Shown here piece after piece: positions 42,365 through 49,501 of a DNA stretch of 49,501 nucleotides; the first letter of the stretch is position 1; each line of letters starts with the position of its first letter. The notes below the pieces were generated by a model. That model saw nothing but the letters and a program-made list of their open reading frames with translations. It was not told the origin of the DNA and did no database searches. A program made the translations under genes and the position numbers. This DNA comes from Verrucomicrobiota bacterium (GTDB taxonomy: Bacteria; Verrucomicrobiota; Verrucomicrobiia; Opitutales; Opitutaceae). Location: positions 5,001 through 54,501 of the forward strand of contig JAEWBF010000028.1 in assembly GCA_023391285.1 (NCBI GenBank), read 5' to 3'.

Positions 42365-44890
42365 TCACACGATCTCACACGCCCCACCCGCGCACGCGAC
42401 CGTCGCTTTCAACTCCGTCACGTCCGACTCTTCGCGCATCTTCGTGTAATCCACCCGATACGGCCGCAGCGCATTCCACTTCGCCACGTCCGCCTCCGTC
42501 GAAACTTCCTCGCGCGGCGCCTGCGGATACGCCTTGTCGCCCGCATCCTGCAGCAGCGAGATGCCCGTGAAAAACGCGCGGTTGTCCCAGATAAACTCCT
42601 GCACTTCGTCCCACTCGCTGGGCCGCACCGTGCAGGTGTTCGACACGTTGTGATGCAGCTCCGGCGAACGCGACCCCGGGTCGCCGCCCGGAATCACCCA
42701 CGAGGTCTGCACGAGTTTCACCAGCTCCAGGAACTGCACCGCCGTGATGTCCTTTCTCAAAATCGCCCGCTTCGGCGCCTCCACCGGAAACGTGATCACG
42801 TCGTCCGTATCCGGATTGTAAACCGAGGCCTCCGTCATCTGCGGATTCGCGACCTTGAAAAATGAATACACCGGCTCCTTCCGGTTCGCCTGCACCCGCC
42901 GGAAATAACGCCGCGCATGATGCGGATGAATCCCCGACGCCGCGCCGAGAATCAGCGATGCCGTTCCTTCCGGTTTGCAGGTCGACAACTTCGCCGCCGG
43001 ACGAATCCCAATCAGCGCCGCCACCAATTTGTTCGTCGCCCGGCACAGCCGCGCGCCCTGCGTCAAAACTTCCGGATCGAACAGCACCGCGGGATTATCC
43101 ATGAACCCGCAGATCGACACGCCCAGCAGCGCGTCGCGCTCGTTGATCAAGCGCGTCACCGCCCCGAGATACGGCATATCCGTATACGCCGCCTGCAAGG
43201 TCCCGATCGCCGTCGCCGCAATGCACGCCCGATAAAACGCCACGTCGCTCGTCGCCGCCTGCCCGTTGATCGTCGTGAGATTGCACATCTGGAATCCCGC
43301 CAAACGCGTCATCCCCGGCAACTCGCCTCGGTAGCCCCAGCGATAAAGCTGCGTCTGCTCCTCCTCCGACAGCTCCCAATCCACCACGGGCAACAAATTG
43401 ATCTCCGCGCAGGGATTGCACCCCGCGTCGGGATGGTCGTTGAAGAAAAAGCCGGGCTCGCCGAATTCCTTCTGCGCGCGAAACAGTTTCTTGAAATGCT
43501 CCTCGTTGCGATCGCTCCGCGAGAGCACCGCCGAGTTGTTCGACGCCGACCGCTGCGGATGCGTTTCGAACCAGTTGCCCGTCTTCGCGTTCATCATCTC
43601 CTCGTCGTCGGGCGAGAAGAGACAGATTGTAGCAGAACGCCGGATACCGCCCGCCAGCACCGCCTTCGCCACGAACATGTTGATGTCGTAAACTTCGATC
43701 GGCCGCAGCGACCGGCCCGAGGCCGACGCGAGAATCTCCTCCACCTTGTTCAACGCCTTCTTCAGCGGCAGATGTCCCGGCGCGCGTCCGCCCGACGTCT
43801 TCAACGGCGCCCCGCGCGGCCGAATCGCCGAGTAATCGAATTCGATCTTCTTCCCTTCGTAGAACGACGCGAACAGCGCATGCAGCGCATCGCTCCAGCC
43901 CTCGATCGTGTCCTCGACGTGATAATGCCACACCGGCAAATCCGCCTCGGGCGCCCGCGCCGGCAGCGGCGGCAACAACGCGATGTGATGCTTCTGCACC
44001 GAAAACCCCACGCCGCATCCGCTCAACAGCAGGAACAGATACTCGCGGAAAAACTCCACGCGATCCACATTCGAGAACGAGCAGTTAAACATCCGGCTGT
44101 GGTTCTTGAGGATCGCCTCCCCGCCGAACTGCATCGAGCGCATGCTCGGCAACACCTTCTTCGCCGCCACCTGCGCAAACGCCTCTACGATGATTCGATC
44201 GAGCCGCGCGCCACCCAGCGCGCGCACGAGCAGCTCCCCATTCTTTCCCGCCAGCTCCGCCACCTCCGCCGGCAATTCGCTCGGCACCGTGCGATCCAGT
44301 TTATCCGCAAAAAATTGCAGATGCATGTCGCGCACCCGCTCCACGCCTTCCGAAAAAATCTCGCGCCGCCCCAGCTCCGGCCGATACCGCGCATACTTCG
44401 CCATCACGATATAGTCGGACATCCCGTTGTCCGCATATTGCACCAGCCGCCGCTCCGCATGCCGCACGCGATAAAGCATATAAGCCCGCGCCACCTCCCA
44501 ATGTCCCGCCGCCGCGATCGCCTTCTCCGCCGCATCCTGCACCTGCTCGATCGTCGGATGCTTCCCGTCGCGATAAAACAACTCCAGCATCTGCGAAACA
44601 CCTTCCGCAATCCGCGCCACTTCCCGAAACGTGTCCGCATCCAGCCCGTAACACGCGAGCGGATCGTCCCGATACGGATTCGCCGCGTTATCCGTTTTCA
44701 CCTCGTGAAACGCCAGCGCGATCGCCCGCGTGACTTTGTTAAGATCAAAACGCGCCCGCGCCCCATCGCGCTTCAACACCATCCGATCTTCTCGCGCGAT
44801 CGCCCGATTCAACAACTCCGCGCCACGACGGACGGGAAAAAGATCAACGGAAACCGAGCCGGAGCTCGCAGGAGAAGTCAACAGGGCCAT
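42365..44890 (-). CDS. nrdJ: Adenosylcobalamin-dependent ribonucleotide reductase (class II)
   Basis: An 841-residue class II RNR that makes deoxyribonucleotides with coenzyme B12. An N-terminal ATP-cone (MVLKRDGARARFDLNKVTRAI, about 28-48) gives allosteric control. The catalytic barrel has MFNCSFSNVDRVEFFREYLFLLLSGCGVGFSV, the NPCAEINLLP motif with active-site Cys and Glu, and NLTTINGQ. The C-terminus ends CAGGACEIV, the redox-active Cys pair. No nrdA, nrdB or nrdD is in the window. The start at 44890 is preferred over a 32-residue extension with an unlikely hydrophobic leader. No cobalamin riboswitch was recognised upstream. Confidence 0.93.
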   Translation of the reverse strand: MALLTSPASSGSVSVDLFPVRRGAELLNRAIAREDRMVLKRDGARARFDLNKVTRAIALAFHEVKTDNAANPYRDDPLACYGLDADTFREVARIAEGVSQMLELFYRDGKHPTIEQVQDAAEKAIAAAGHWEVARAYMLYRVRHAERRLVQYADNGMSDYIVMAKYARYRPELGRREIFSEGVERVRDMHLQFFADKLDRTVPSELPAEVAELAGKNGELLVRALGGARLDRIIVEAFAQVAAKKVLPSMRSMQFGGEAILKNHSRMFNCSFSNVDRVEFFREYLFLLLSGCGVGFSVQKHHIALLPPLPARAPEADLPVWHYHVEDTIEGWSDALHALFASFYEGKKIEFDYSAIRPRGAPLKTSGGRAPGHLPLKKALNKVEEILASASGRSLRPIEVYDINMFVAKAVLAGGIRRSATICLFSPDDEEMMNAKTGNWFETHPQRSASNNSAVLSRSDRNEEHFKKLFRAQKEFGEPGFFFNDHPDAGCNPCAEINLLPVVDWELSEEEQTQLYRWGYRGELPGMTRLAGFQMCNLTTINGQAATSDVAFYRACIAATAIGTLQAAYTDMPYLGAVTRLINERDALLGVSICGFMDNPAVLFDPEVLTQGARLCRATNKLVAALIGIRPAAKLSTCKPEGTASLILGAASGIHPHHARRYFRRVQANRKEPVYSFFKVANPQMTEASVYNPDTDDVITFPVEAPKRAILRKDITAVQFLELVKLVQTSWVIPGGDPGSRSPELHHNVSNTCTVRPSEWDEVQEFIWDNRAFFTGISLLQDAGDKAYPQAPREEVSTEADVAKWNALRPYRVDYTKMREESDVTELKATVACAGGACEIV

Positions 44891-45225
44891 GGCGAAGGAG
44901 TTCGAACAGACAAATACGGTGAAAAAGAAAGGGGCAGCACGCCGCCACGTGAACGCGATCGCACCATCCCCCGGCGAAGCATCCACTACCTGTCGTGGTG
45001 ACCGCGCACGTCAACCCCCACTAATTGGGCCCACTAAGGTATAATGTGAGTTCATGACCCTGCCAAAAATCGCGTCGCATTTCCTCCGCTTCAACAGCGT
45101 CCGGAGATCGACCGCGGCACGCTCCGACCTGCCCGCGAAACCCCAAAATTGCCCGAAAATTCCTCCGCAGAAGCGTCGTTGAAATTTCCATCGCATCCGC
45201 TCCCCGTCCCGACCATCGCAATCCC
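44891..45225. promoter_or_regulatory. Divergent promoter region between nrdJ and glycerate kinase
   Basis: About 335 bases without a supported gene. A consensus TATAAT (45040-45045, plus strand) points toward the glycerate kinase gene 180 bases away, but no matching -35 box is seen. On the minus strand TTGACG (45009-45014) is a weak -35 for nrdJ. A 42-codon open frame (45055-45183) in the leader has no recognisable features. No B12 box or NrdR-type repeat was found by eye. Confidence 0.4.
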
Positions 45226-46389
45226 ATGCGCGTGCTCCTCGCCTTCGACAAGTTCAAGGACGCCATCACCGCCAACACCGCTTGCACCATCGCGGCCAAT
45301 ACCCTTCGCCAACTTCATCCCGATTGGGAAATCGACACCGCTCCACTCACCGACGGCGGCGAGGGCTTCACCGAAATTCTGACTCACTCCGCTCGAGGTC
45401 AGCTTCATCCCTGCACCGTTGAAGGGCCGCGCGGCGAATCCCTCGAGGCTCACTTCGGCCTTGTTCCACTGGCGCACATTCCCGGCTCCGCTCGCGCCCA
45501 ACTCGCACTTCCCGAAACCACACCGCCCGACGCTTCCATCGCGATCGTCGAAATGGCCGCCGCCAGCGGCCTCGCCCTGACCGAACCTTCCCAACGCGAC
45601 CCGTGGCAAACCACGTCGTTCGGCACCGGCCAGCTCATGCTCGCCGCTACGCGCCACCACGCCGCCGCGATTCTCCTCGGCGTCGGCGGCAGCGCCACCA
45701 ACGACCTCGGCCTCGGCGCGCTCGCCGCGTTAGGCCTCTCGTTCGAAACCTCTTCCCGCCTCCGCCTCACTCCGCCCTCACCCGCGACATGGAACGATCT
45801 CACGCGCCTCACCGGCCGCGTCGATCCCGCACTCCCTCCCATTCGCATCGCGTGCGACGTCACCAATCCACTCCTCGGCCCCAACGGCTGCACCGCCGTC
45901 TTCGGCCCGCAAAAAGGATTAAAACCCGCCGACGTCCCCCACCTCGAATCCGTCAGCGCCCGGGTCGCGCACCTTCTCCTTCAACATCACGCCCAACCCG
46001 CCGCCCTCCTCCACACCCCCGGTGCCGGCGCCGCCGGCGGAATCGCCTTCGGCTTGATGTGCGCAGCCCACGCAAAACTTCTCCCCGGCTTCTCGCTCGT
46101 CTCCGCCTGGCTCGACCTCGAAGCCCGCATCGCCGCCGCCGATCTCGTTCTCACCGGCGAAGGCCGCTTCGACGCCACGTCGCTCGGCGGCAAAGGTCCT
46201 GGTGCCATCGTCGCCCGAGCCCGCGCCCTCGAAAAACCTGCCCACGTTTTCGCCGGCGCCATTCCACCCGAACTTTCGCGCACCGACCCCACCCTTCACG
46301 CCATCACGCCGCCGCACCTCCCACTCCCCGAAGCCCTTCGCTCCACCCCCGCACTCCTCGCGTCCGCGATCGCCGAAACCTTCCGTTAG
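45226..46389 (+). CDS. Glycerate kinase, type 1
   Basis: A 387-residue glycerate kinase of the GlxK/GarK family, which phosphorylates D-glycerate to 2- or 3-phosphoglycerate. Motifs: LLAFDKFKDAITANTA at the N-terminus, PLTDGGEGFTEIL (about 41-53), AAILLGVGGSATNDLGLGALAALG (about 147-170), CDVTNPLLGPNGCTAVFGPQKG (about 209-230), GAGAAGGIAFG and LVLTGEGRFDATSLGGKGPGAI (about 308-329). All core motifs are intact. It stands alone, with no glyoxylate-pathway neighbours. Confidence 0.93.
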   Translation: MRVLLAFDKFKDAITANTACTIAANTLRQLHPDWEIDTAPLTDGGEGFTEILTHSARGQLHPCTVEGPRGESLEAHFGLVPLAHIPGSARAQLALPETTPPDASIAIVEMAAASGLALTEPSQRDPWQTTSFGTGQLMLAATRHHAAAILLGVGGSATNDLGLGALAALGLSFETSSRLRLTPPSPATWNDLTRLTGRVDPALPPIRIACDVTNPLLGPNGCTAVFGPQKGLKPADVPHLESVSARVAHLLLQHHAQPAALLHTPGAGAAGGIAFGLMCAAHAKLLPGFSLVSAWLDLEARIAAADLVLTGEGRFDATSLGGKGPGAIVARARALEKPAHVFAGAIPPELSRTDPTLHAITPPHLPLPEALRSTPALLASAIAETFR

Positions 46390-46474
46390 CCCATTCTCAT
46401 TTTTCTAAAACTCTCACCTCTTCCGCGGCATTCCCTCTCGACGGAACCTCCTGCAGCCTCACAGTGAGCCGCGC

Positions 46475-47863
46475 ATGTCCGGGATGCGCCGCCTCTTTTC
46501 CTTAGACCGAACGTTCGCTTTCGTCGCCCTTCTCCTCGGCCTTTTCGGCTGCAGCGCCAGCCAGCCACCCACGCGCCCCGCGGCCGCGCGCGCCAGCGCC
46601 GTCAATCCCGCACCGCCTTCGACCCGCTTCACCGCGCCGAATGTAACTCCTGCCACCGCGCAACTCATGCTCGGCATCGATGTGCTGGAATCGCAGGGCT
46701 TCGCCCCGGTTAAAGGCAAACGCCTCGGCCTCCTCACGCACCCCGCCGGCGTGAATCGCAACGGCATCAGCACGATCGATGTTCTCCTGCGTTCGCGCCA
46801 ATCGAAACTGGTCGCGCTCTTCGGCCCCGAACACGGCATCTACGGCAACGAGAAAGCCGAAATCAAAATCCCCAACCGCACCGATCCTCGCACCGGCCTT
46901 CCCGTTTATTCTCTCTACGGCCAGACACGCAAACCCACCCCCGCGATGCTCAAGGGCCTCGATGCCTTCGTCATCGATCTCCAAGACGTTGGCACGCGCA
47001 GCTACACTTACGTGAGCGCCATGAAGCTCGCGATGGAGGCCTGCTTCGAAAACAACGTCGAGGTCATCGTCCTCGACCGCCCCAATCCTCTCGGCGGCAT
47101 CAAAGTCTCCGGTCCGCTGCTCGACGCGAAATGGACCAGCTACGTCGGAGCTTTCCGCGTGCCCTACGTCCACGGCCTCACCATCGCCGAACTCGCCCGC
47201 CTCGCGAAGGAACTACCCGGCGTCCTCGCCATCTCCGAAACCGCCCGCGCCAACGGTCGCCTCACCGTCATTCCGATGCGCGGTTGGCGGCGCACCATGC
47301 GTTGGCCCGAAACCGGCCTGCAATGGGTCCCCACCTCACCGATGATCCAGGATTTCTCTGCCGTCATCGGCTACGCCATGGTCGGTCTCGGCACCTACGC
47401 CGACCCGCGCGTCGGTTTCGACATCGGCTTCCGCCACGGCGTCGGCGAACACTACGCCTTCCGCGGCATCTCCCACAAAACCGTCAAAAGCGACGTCCTC
47501 GAACGCGAACTCCGCGCGCTCAACATCCCCGGCATCGGCTTCCGCCGCGTCAGCGTCCCCGGCCGCGACGGCAAACCTGCCACCGGCGTTTTCGTCGAGG
47601 TCAACGATTGGGACGACTGGGATCCCACCGAGTTCAGTTTCCATCTCATGGTCCTCGGCTGCCGTCTCGGCGGCGGCAAAAACCCTTTCGCCGTCACCGA
47701 CACGTCCGCGAGCGGTTTCCTCCGCCACATGGGCTCCGAGGATTTCTTCCGCACCCTCCAGCGCAACGGCGCCCAAACCAACCTCAGCGCCTGGCTCGAC
47801 GACTGGCAGCGCCGCGGCCAGGTCTACCGCAAAGCCAGCCAACGCTACTGGCTCTACCAGTAA
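46475..47863 (+). CDS. Exo-beta-N-acetylmuramidase NamZ-like (DUF1343) lipoprotein
   Basis: A 462-residue lipoprotein of the DUF1343 family, of which NamZ of Bacillus releases terminal MurNAc from peptidoglycan fragments. Lipoprotein signal: FAFVALLLGLFGCSAS (Cys26). The catalytic fold follows with GKRLGLLTHPAGVNRNG, ALFGPEHGIYGNEKAE, SLYGQTRKPTPAML, FVIDLQDVGTRSYTYVS, VIVLDRPNPLGG, and VPYVHGLTIAELA, all conserved. The C-terminal domain has VFVEVNDWDDWDPTEFSFHLM. It would act in the periplasm on cell wall turnover products. It is preceded by 85 bases after glycerate kinase and followed by a family B repeat. Confidence 0.92.
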   Translation: MSGMRRLFSLDRTFAFVALLLGLFGCSASQPPTRPAAARASAVNPAPPSTRFTAPNVTPATAQLMLGIDVLESQGFAPVKGKRLGLLTHPAGVNRNGISTIDVLLRSRQSKLVALFGPEHGIYGNEKAEIKIPNRTDPRTGLPVYSLYGQTRKPTPAMLKGLDAFVIDLQDVGTRSYTYVSAMKLAMEACFENNVEVIVLDRPNPLGGIKVSGPLLDAKWTSYVGAFRVPYVHGLTIAELARLAKELPGVLAISETARANGRLTVIPMRGWRRTMRWPETGLQWVPTSPMIQDFSAVIGYAMVGLGTYADPRVGFDIGFRHGVGEHYAFRGISHKTVKSDVLERELRALNIPGIGFRRVSVPGRDGKPATGVFVEVNDWDDWDPTEFSFHLMVLGCRLGGGKNPFAVTDTSASGFLRHMGSEDFFRTLQRNGAQTNLSAWLDDWQRRGQVYRKASQRYWLYQ

Positions 47864-47875
47864 TGCTGTAGAGTT

Positions 47876-47902
47876 GTAGGGCGGGGTCTCCCGCCTCCGC
47901 CG
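47876..47902 (+). repeat. GTAGGGCGGG hairpin, family B, after namZ
   Basis: gtagggcggggtctcccgcctccgcc, related to 36231, with a less perfect stem (GGCGGGGTC / CCTCCGCC). It lies 12 bases after the namZ-like stop codon. Confidence 0.75.
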
Positions 47903-48020
47903 CAACCGCGCGCTCTTCCTCAAATCTCCCGACCCCGCCGTCCCGCCGCACCCTTTTTTTTCCGAAGGGCATCCCTCCCCACCGGTGTTAAACCGCAGAG
48001 CTGTCGCCGCTCGCTCCGCT

Positions 48021-48365
48021 ATGCAATCGCCCCCCGACCCTCTCGATCCGCTCCTCGACCACTGGTCCAACACCCCCGAGCCGTCCTCCCGCCTCACCTC
48101 CGAGGTCTGGCGCCGCATCGCCGAAGCCGAAGAAGCCAGCCACCCTCACCCACGACGCGGCGCCTGGTCCGCCATCGACGCGTGGTTTGCCCGCCTGCCG
48201 TTTGCCGCCATGTTTGTCGCCACCTGCGCCCTCCTCGGCCTCTTCCTCGCCGAGGTCCGCGTCAACCAACAGCAACGCGAACGCAGCGCCCAACTCGCCC
48301 GCAGCTACCTCCAGCTCATCGATCCGCTCCTCAAGGCCGACAACACCTTCGCGCAAACCCGATGA
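48021..48365 (+). CDS. Putative membrane anti-sigma factor (CnrY-like position)
   Basis: A 114-residue protein: cytoplasmic N-terminus with a short amphipathic helix (LDPLLDHWSNTPEPSSRLTSEVWRRIAEAEE, about 8-38), one membrane helix (FAAMFVATCALLGLFLAEV, about 61-79) and a short periplasmic tail (RVNQQQRERSAQLARSYLQL...). This is the shape of small anti-sigma factors such as CnrY or NccY, although the sequence is too short for a family call. Its stop overlaps the sensor-like gene by 4 bases (ATGA), and an ECF sigma gene follows. The function is inferred from the layout. An in-frame alternative start lies upstream at 47985. Confidence 0.6.
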   Translation: MQSPPDPLDPLLDHWSNTPEPSSRLTSEVWRRIAEAEEASHPHPRRGAWSAIDAWFARLPFAAMFVATCALLGLFLAEVRVNQQQRERSAQLARSYLQLIDPLLKADNTFAQTR

Positions 48366-48814
48366 ACCGCACCGTCCTCACTCTCCTGCTCGGCGCTTTC
48401 GTCGGCCTCGGCGCGCACTTCGGCTACTACGCCCTTCACCGCCCCGCCGGTCTCGACTCCCTCGAGGGACAACTCTCGTGGATTCGCACCGAGCTCGATC
48501 TCTCCGACGAACAATTCGCGCGCATCCTCGAACTCCACGAAGCCTCCAGCCCCCGCCTCCGCGCCCTCGCCGCCGAAGTCGCGCGCATGCAGGCCGAGTT
48601 CATCGCCTTCGAGGAAACTCGCCGCACCACCGACCAGGTCGACTTCCTCGAATTCGCCCGCTTCGTCGAAAGCCGTCGCAACATCAACCGCGAATGCCTC
48701 GAGTCCACCCGCCGGCTCGTGCTCGCCACCGCCGACGTCATGACTCCCGAGCAACGCAGCCGCTACCTCGGCCTGGTCGCCCGCTCCGACACCCAACTCG
48801 AATTGATCAACTGA
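48362..48814 (+). CDS. Periplasmic CnrX/Spy-like sensor protein
   Basis: A 150-residue protein with one N-terminal membrane anchor or signal (TVLTLLLGAFVGLGAHFGYYAL, about 4-25) and a helical hairpin domain: WIRTELDLSDEQFARILELHEASSPRLRALAAEVARMQAEF and NRECLESTRRLVLATADVMTPEQRSRYLGLV. The LS-EQ start and the MTPEQR-RY-LV end are typical of the heavy-metal resistance/Spy-CpxP superfamily. Only a single Cys (about residue 120), His56 and scattered Met/Asp are available as metal ligands. It is coupled to both neighbours, making a Y-X-H-type order. Confidence 0.7.
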   Translation: MNRTVLTLLLGAFVGLGAHFGYYALHRPAGLDSLEGQLSWIRTELDLSDEQFARILELHEASSPRLRALAAEVARMQAEFIAFEETRRTTDQVDFLEFARFVESRRNINRECLESTRRLVLATADVMTPEQRSRYLGLVARSDTQLELIN

Positions 48815-48832
48815 GCGCCGCCCCCAGCGCCC

Positions 48833-49441
48833 GTGCCTTCCGACCCCGCCACCGATTGCGCCAGCCTCGCCGCCCTCCGCCAGGGCGACACCACCGCGCT
48901 CAATCGCCTCATCGCGCGCTGGCAGCGGCCGCTTCTTTCCTACGCGTATCGTTATCTCCAAAACTCCGCCGACGCCCACGATCTCGTCGCCAACGTTTTC
49001 GTTCGCCTCTACCAAAACCGCGATCGCTTCCGTCCCGACACCAATCTTTCCGCCTGGCTGTTCACGACGCTCACCAATCTCTGCCACAATCACCACCGCT
49101 GGAAGCGCCGCCATCCCGCTGTCTCGCTCGACACCCCGTCGCAGGAAACCCACGACGGCCGCGACCTCGCGCCTTTCCCCGATCTCGCGAGCGACGAACC
49201 CGAACCTGGCACCACCGTCGCCCGCGACGAACTCGAACGCGCCGTGCGCCACGCCATCGCCTCGCTTCCTCCCGATCTCCGCAGCGCCGTCCTCCTTCAT
49301 CACTACCAACACCTGTCTTACCGCGAGATCGCCGAAATCGCGCAATGCTCAGAACGCGGCGTCGAAACCCGCCTCTATCGTGCCCGCCAACTCCTCCGCG
49401 TCACCCTCGCCGCCCACATCCGCGAAGCCTCCAGCTGCTAA
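48833..49441 (+). CDS. ECF-type RNA polymerase sigma factor (CnrH-like position)
   Basis: A 202-residue sigma-70-family factor. Region 2: LIARWQRPLLSYAYRYLQNSADAHDLVANVFVRLYQNRDRF..LSAWLFTTLTNLCHNHHRWKRR (about 25-95). Region 4: AIASLPPDLRSAVLLHHYQHLSYREIAEIAQCSERGVETRLYRARQLLR (about 142-190) with the HTH. Start GTG at 48833. It is the last of three genes; in most ECF loci the sigma gene comes first, so the order here is worth noting. It lies 18 bases after the sensor-like gene. Its promoter target is not known. Confidence 0.9.
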   Translation: MPSDPATDCASLAALRQGDTTALNRLIARWQRPLLSYAYRYLQNSADAHDLVANVFVRLYQNRDRFRPDTNLSAWLFTTLTNLCHNHHRWKRRHPAVSLDTPSQETHDGRDLAPFPDLASDEPEPGTTVARDELERAVRHAIASLPPDLRSAVLLHHYQHLSYREIAEIAQCSERGVETRLYRARQLLRVTLAAHIREASSC

Positions 49442-49450
49442 AAAAACAAT

Positions 49451-49501
49451 GTAGGGCGGGGTGAACCCCCCCCCCCCCCCCCCGCCCCCCCAAGACCCCG
49501 A
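49451..49501 (+). repeat. Family B repeat start running into a poly-C tract at the window end
   Basis: gtagggcggggt begins like the family B copies at 36231 and 47876, but then degenerates into a long C run with single interruptions and a short gaccccga end. It probably reflects a repeat-related assembly or sequencing error at a contig end rather than real sequence. Confidence 0.6.

Noticed and set aside
42917..45001. 694-codon plus-strand frame opposite nrdJ
   Set aside because: Arg-rich shadow; class II RNR motifs are on the minus strand.
45055..45183. 42-codon open frame in the glycerate kinase leader
   Set aside because: No ribosome site, no hydrophobic or domain feature; length is expected by chance.
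44891..45225. Cobalamin riboswitch for nrdJ
   Set aside because: No B12-box-like element or plausible fold was recognised on the minus strand; not claimed.

Overview
The window is GC-rich, densely packed chromosomal DNA of a free-living Gram-negative bacterium. The best fit is Verrucomicrobiota, close to Opitutaceae. This is inferred from the gene content rather than from an rRNA: two PEP-CTERM surface proteins, a class II (B12-dependent) ribonucleotide reductase, a TonB-like protein, a NamZ-type muramidase, a secreted protein with duplicated Opitutaceae-style domains, and families of short hairpin repeats scattered through intergenic DNA and some genes. No phage, IS element or CRISPR array is visible. 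The only RNA gene found is a tmRNA. The left edge cuts a biotin carboxylase gene. The right edge ends in a suspicious poly-C tract inside a repeat.

Layout. 1-5.5 kb: the end of accC with its terminator, then a minus-strand run manA > AsmA-like > grpE > dnaJ > purN > prmA. 5.5-9 kb: ftsK and a RodZ-like gene. 9.1-12.8 kb: a tight minus-strand membrane operon of NfeD-protease > short NfeD > flotillin FloA > coiled-coil protein. 12.9-17.7 kb: an aldose epimerase, then a translationally coupled tatA-like/smr/phosphodiesterase trio and small membrane and AIM24 proteins. 17.8-24 kb: an OxyR-like regulator without the redox cysteines but with a near-consensus OxyR site over its own start, an MFS transporter, a U32 peptidase-family protein and a lipoprotein hydrolase behind a palindromic operator. 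24-25.3 kb: DUF883/holin-like/YqjK-like envelope-stress genes. 25.5-27.2 kb: a GT61 glycosyltransferase and the tmRNA. 27.2-32.2 kb: a PIG-L deacetylase, a PEP-CTERM protein, a two-repeat metallo-beta-lactamase fusion, a thioredoxin-like protein and a TonB-C protein. 32.3-36.2 kb: Tex, a ribosome hibernation factor and a second PEP-CTERM protein. 36.3-42.3 kb: TerC, an AEC carrier, a very basic small protein, a PRC-barrel protein, OsmC, a DTW protein, an RlmM-like methyltransferase and DUF1653. 42.3-47.9 kb: NrdJ, glycerate kinase and NamZ. 48-49.4 kb: a three-gene module in the order membrane anti-sigma, periplasmic sensor, ECF sigma, the cnrYXH layout.

The most unusual signals are: (1) short repeat families that occur between genes and also as in-frame insertions inside the U32 and tex genes, three different ones in each; (2) the cnrYXH-like module without visible metal-efflux partners; (3) the OxyR-like protein with Ser and Phe in place of both redox cysteines yet with an OxyR-type operator; (4) the perfect palindrome around a TATAAT box before the hydrolase; (5) a terminator-like hairpin immediately before the TonB-C gene. 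Many starts have no clear Shine-Dalgarno sequence, so several start choices rest on domain boundaries and gene overlaps.
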